This document shows, one piece after another, positions 61,047 to 64,000 of a stretch of 64,000 nucleotides of DNA. Made by a program: the position numbers and the translations under genes. Each line of letters starts with the position of its first letter. The stretch's first letter is position 1. The stretch comes from DTU013 sp964490975 (GTDB lineage: Bacteria; Bacillota; Clostridia; Acetivibrionales; DTU013): assembly GCA_964490975.1 (NCBI GenBank), contig CAZBEQ010000008.1, forward strand, positions 1 through 64,000, written 5' to 3'. A model generated the notes under the pieces. The model made no database searches. It had not been told where the DNA came from and saw only the letters and a program-made list of their open reading frames with translations.

Positions 61047-63920
61047 ATGTCTGTCAGAACAACTATTGAAATATCAGGCGCAAGGCAGAACAACCTCAAG
61101 AATATATCAGTTGAGATACCACGTGACAAATTGACGGTTATCACCGGCGTATCCGGTTCAGGTAAATCCTCTCTCGCCTTTGACGTCATTTATGGCGAGG
61201 GGCAGAGGCGCTTTCTCGACTCTGTTTCAAACTTTGCAAAAAGCCGCATTTCCCAGCTGAAAAAGGCGAAGGTGGACTATGTGCGCGGGTTATCGCCGGT
61301 AATAGCGATTGAACAGAAAAAGAGCAACAACAATCCCCGTTCCACGGTTGGCACTGTCACGGATATAAACGATTATCTGAGGCTGCTTTACTCAACGGCT
61401 GGCACGGGCAAATGCCCTGAGTGCGGTCATCCCCTCAGGCAGCTGTCAGCAGCCCAGATGGCGGAAAAGATAGCGTCGCTGCCTCTAGGCACCGTTATCG
61501 AACTCAGGGCGCCTGTTTACAAGACATATGACGAGGACTATACATATACCTTTGACAAGCTTCGTGAGAAAGGCTTCAAGAATTTGGTCGTTGACGGAAG
61601 TCCTTTTTCGTTGGCTGAGAAGAAGGACCTTGATGAAACGAAGGAGCATATTATTGAACTGATAATTGACAGGTTCACCTTAAAAAACGACTCATATATA
61701 CAGCTGACCAAGACAATAGAGGCAGCAATGCTTTCACTCGACGAGGACATTATGATAAAGCCTGAGGTGATAGGCGGTGTAGATTCATCATTCTACGAAG
61801 GCTTCGCATGTCCTGAGCACCATTATGCTCTTTGTGAGATGCAGCCGTTCCATTTTTCCTTCAACACTCCCGCAAGCGCCTGTCATACCTGCATGGGAGT
61901 TGGCATGTCATATGTGGTGGAGCCGCGTTTCCTTGTGGTAGCTCCTGAAAGAAGCATAAACAGGGGAGCATTGAAGAATACCGTTTTTAATCCGTTGGGC
62001 AAGGACAGCTACCACATGGTAATGATGTACAGCTTGTCACAGCAGTATGGCTTCAGCCTTGATACACCGTTCAATGAGCTTCCCAAGCATATACATGATC
62101 TGCTTTTCTACGGCACAAAGGGTGAGAATGTTAAGATGCTCCAGCCTCCGTTTTCGCAGAAAAAGAACTGGATGGTAGGACGTGACAGGCCATTCTGGGG
62201 CTTTGTCCACGAACTGGAAAACTGGTACAGGCAGTATATCAGAAGGACATCAACTACAGAGGCATTTGAGCCCACCTTCATTAACGAGTGCATGATTGAA
62301 AAGGTGTGTCCTGAATGTAATGGTGCAAGATTGAAGAAACAGAGGCTTTCGGTCACAGTAGGTGGTAAAAGCATCGATGAGCTCAGCAGGATACAGTTGC
62401 CGGAGCTTTTGTCCTTCCTGAATTCACTCAGCTTCGGTGATGATATAAAGGATGTGGCAGAATCCGTCATCCGTGAAGTATGCACAAGACTTGAGCTTCT
62501 TATAGAGATAGGACTTCATTATATCAACCTTGGCAGGAGGAGCGACAGTATTTCAGGCGGTGAGATGCAGCGTATAAAAATGTCCACACAGATAAGCAGT
62601 GAGCTGATGGGTATGCTGTATGTAATGGATGAGCCCAGCATAGGACTGCATCCGCGTGACTCAAGCAGGGTCATCGATACGATGAAAAAGCTGCGGGATA
62701 TCGGCAACACGGTTATTGTTGTGGAACATGACACAGACACTATCCGCAATGCCGATCATATTATCGAGATCGGCCCCGGCCCCGGTGTTCACGGTGGAAA
62801 TATTGTAGCGGAGGGTACATTGGAGGACATCATGAATGAGCCTGCTTCGGTAACCGGCCGCTACCTTTCAGGGAAAGAGCACATACCCGTGCCGAGGGCG
62901 CGAAGAAATCTTGGAGATACTTTTATTTCAATACAAGGCGCCAGGGAAAATAACCTTAAAAATGTTGACCTTGACATACCACTTGGAGTATTTGTATGTA
63001 TCACGGGAGTTTCAGGCTCAGGCAAGAGTTCACTTATCAACGAGATACTTTATAAACAGCTCAAAGTCAACAAAACCGGTGCCCGTATCGTTGCCGGAGA
63101 GCATGATTTCCTCTTTGGCACCGAGCTGCTCAATAATGTCATCAATATCGACCAGACTCCTATCGGCAGGAACAGCAAATCGAACCCGGCCACGTATATC
63201 GGCATTTACGACAAGATCCGAAAGCTGTTTGCATCACAGCCGGAGGCGATAGACAGGGGTTACAAGGAGATCGATTTCAGTCTGACCCATGCAAACGGTA
63301 CGCGCTGCGAGCACTGCTCGGGCGATGGTATCATCGTGACAAACCTCCAGTTCATGTCGGACATAGAGACCATCTGTCCTGTGTGCAAGGGTGCAAGGTT
63401 CTCGGATGAAGGGCTTGAGATCAAGTACAGAGGGAAAAGCATAGCCGATGTTCTTGAAATGACGGTTGAAGAAGCACTTGAGTTTTTCAGGGATGAGACT
63501 TATCTGAAGCATAAGCTGGGTATAATGAATGAGCTCGGCCTCGGCTACATGCGCCTCGGACAAAGCTCTACAACGCTGTCAGGCGGTGAAGCTCAGAGGG
63601 TTAAGCTGGCATACGAGCTGGCAAAGATCAAAAGGGGAGCGCACAATCTGTACATACTGGACGAACCGACGACAGGACTCCACCTGTCAGACATCCAGAA
63701 GCTGCTGGACTGCCTTGGCAAGCTGGTTGACCAGGGACATACGGTGCTTGTCATAGAACATCACCTGGATGTGATCAAATCAGCCGACTATATCATAGAT
63801 ATGGGGCCTGAAGGCGGCAGCCAGGGTGGTTTCGTTGTCGCAGAGGGCACACCTGAGCAGGTAGCCAGGGTAGAGAGGTCCTATACGGGAAGGTTCCTGA
63901 AAGAAGTACTCAATCAGTAG
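61047..63920 (+). CDS. Divergent UvrA-like excinuclease ATPase
   Basis: 957 residues with the UvrA double ABC layout: first Walker A GVSGSGKSSLAFD, first signature SISGGEMQRIKM, Walker B LYVMDEPSIGLHPRD; second Walker A GVSGSGKSSLINE, signature TLSGGEAQRVKLAYE, Walker B LYILDEPTTGLH. Zinc-module cysteines are present in the C-terminal finger (RCEHCSGDG, CPVCKGARF), but the N-terminal one is altered: C255-P-E-H258 replaces the usual CxxC, with C279 and C282 as the other pair, and ELEPRLFSFN has become EMQPFHFSFN. Probably a paralogue of true UvrA. ATG at 61047 after AAGGAG. Confidence 0.88.
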   Translation: MSVRTTIEISGARQNNLKNISVEIPRDKLTVITGVSGSGKSSLAFDVIYGEGQRRFLDSVSNFAKSRISQLKKAKVDYVRGLSPVIAIEQKKSNNNPRSTVGTVTDINDYLRLLYSTAGTGKCPECGHPLRQLSAAQMAEKIASLPLGTVIELRAPVYKTYDEDYTYTFDKLREKGFKNLVVDGSPFSLAEKKDLDETKEHIIELIIDRFTLKNDSYIQLTKTIEAAMLSLDEDIMIKPEVIGGVDSSFYEGFACPEHHYALCEMQPFHFSFNTPASACHTCMGVGMSYVVEPRFLVVAPERSINRGALKNTVFNPLGKDSYHMVMMYSLSQQYGFSLDTPFNELPKHIHDLLFYGTKGENVKMLQPPFSQKKNWMVGRDRPFWGFVHELENWYRQYIRRTSTTEAFEPTFINECMIEKVCPECNGARLKKQRLSVTVGGKSIDELSRIQLPELLSFLNSLSFGDDIKDVAESVIREVCTRLELLIEIGLHYINLGRRSDSISGGEMQRIKMSTQISSELMGMLYVMDEPSIGLHPRDSSRVIDTMKKLRDIGNTVIVVEHDTDTIRNADHIIEIGPGPGVHGGNIVAEGTLEDIMNEPASVTGRYLSGKEHIPVPRARRNLGDTFISIQGARENNLKNVDLDIPLGVFVCITGVSGSGKSSLINEILYKQLKVNKTGARIVAGEHDFLFGTELLNNVINIDQTPIGRNSKSNPATYIGIYDKIRKLFASQPEAIDRGYKEIDFSLTHANGTRCEHCSGDGIIVTNLQFMSDIETICPVCKGARFSDEGLEIKYRGKSIADVLEMTVEEALEFFRDETYLKHKLGIMNELGLGYMRLGQSSTTLSGGEAQRVKLAYELAKIKRGAHNLYILDEPTTGLHLSDIQKLLDCLGKLVDQGHTVLVIEHHLDVIKSADYIIDMGPEGGSQGGFVVAEGTPEQVARVERSYTGRFLKEVLNQ

Positions 63921-64000
63921 GATCGGATAGCTCGATTTACAATTATTCATTAGCCGGGCAGATGCGGGCGCCTTTAGTTACAGGTAGTCTGCATCCACCC
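63921..64000 (+). other. Sequence after the UvrA-like gene
   Basis: Eighty bases to the edge of the window, no feature recognised. Confidence 0.4.

Overview
The window looks like a chromosomal segment of an endospore-forming, motile, sugar-degrading clostridium. The evidence is the spoIIA operon (spoIIAA, spoIIAB, sigF) followed by spoVA genes, a bacterial V-type ATPase operon, HprK/WhiA/YvcK/RapZ, CheX and PilZ proteins, an intracellular family 8 exo-oligoxylanase and a glycogen-debranching enzyme. TTG and GTG starts after strong Shine-Dalgarno sequences are frequent. Gene order (sporulation block, then gap-pgk-tpi-gpmI and eno) resembles the Acetivibrio/Ruminiclostridium type of Clostridia; this placement is inference. 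I saw no rRNA, tRNA, CRISPR array or transposase gene.

Layout. 1-8540: V-ATPase operon ntpF(3' end)-I-K-E-C-G-A-B-D, with a full Na+-ligand set in the rotor subunit. 8541-9111: repeat-rich gap (15-bp and 41-bp tandem repeats). 9112-16817: hprK, PHP phosphoesterase, murB, rapZ, yvcK, debranching enzyme, whiA, largely overlapping or abutting. 16876-21695: sporulation block with recognisable sigma-H and forespore-type promoters. 21733-26501: cheX behind a sigma-D-like promoter, Rex xylanase, and a divergent histidine kinase / HD-GYP regulator pair. 26581-31080: small secreted protein, trmL, PepT-like peptidase, pfkA, DUF2156 protein. 31293-35991: gap, a fused pgk-tpi gene and gpmI.

36104-45372: a YesN/YesM-like two-component pair divergent from a four-gene export system (lipoprotein adaptor, giant FtsX-type permease, two ABC ATPases, one carrying a C-terminal AbrB-like domain). 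This module separates gpmI from eno. 45531-50962: eno, secG, HD-domain hydrolase, rnr with a long basic tail, DUF523 gene. 51040-55050: a small HPr-like protein without the catalytic His, mtaB, ireB, aldo/keto reductase, ruvX, DUF1292 gene. 55109-64000: PilZ protein, YerB-type lipoprotein, argD with ArgR-like boxes, AraC-type regulator, nucleotidyltransferase with winged helix, a 20-bp tandem repeat array, and a divergent UvrA.

Together the genes cover carbon flow (Rex and debranching enzyme feeding glycolysis; HprK, HPr-like protein and YvcK as carbon-status regulators), ion-motive force (V-ATPase), spore development and c-di-GMP/chemotaxis signalling. No single locus is clearly a new defence or mobile system. 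The items most worth a second look are the export module with its AbrB-tailed ATPase, the His-less HPr paralogue, the PGK-TPI fusion, the 41-bp and 20-bp tandem repeats that resemble insertion-sequence termini, and the paired forespore promoters.
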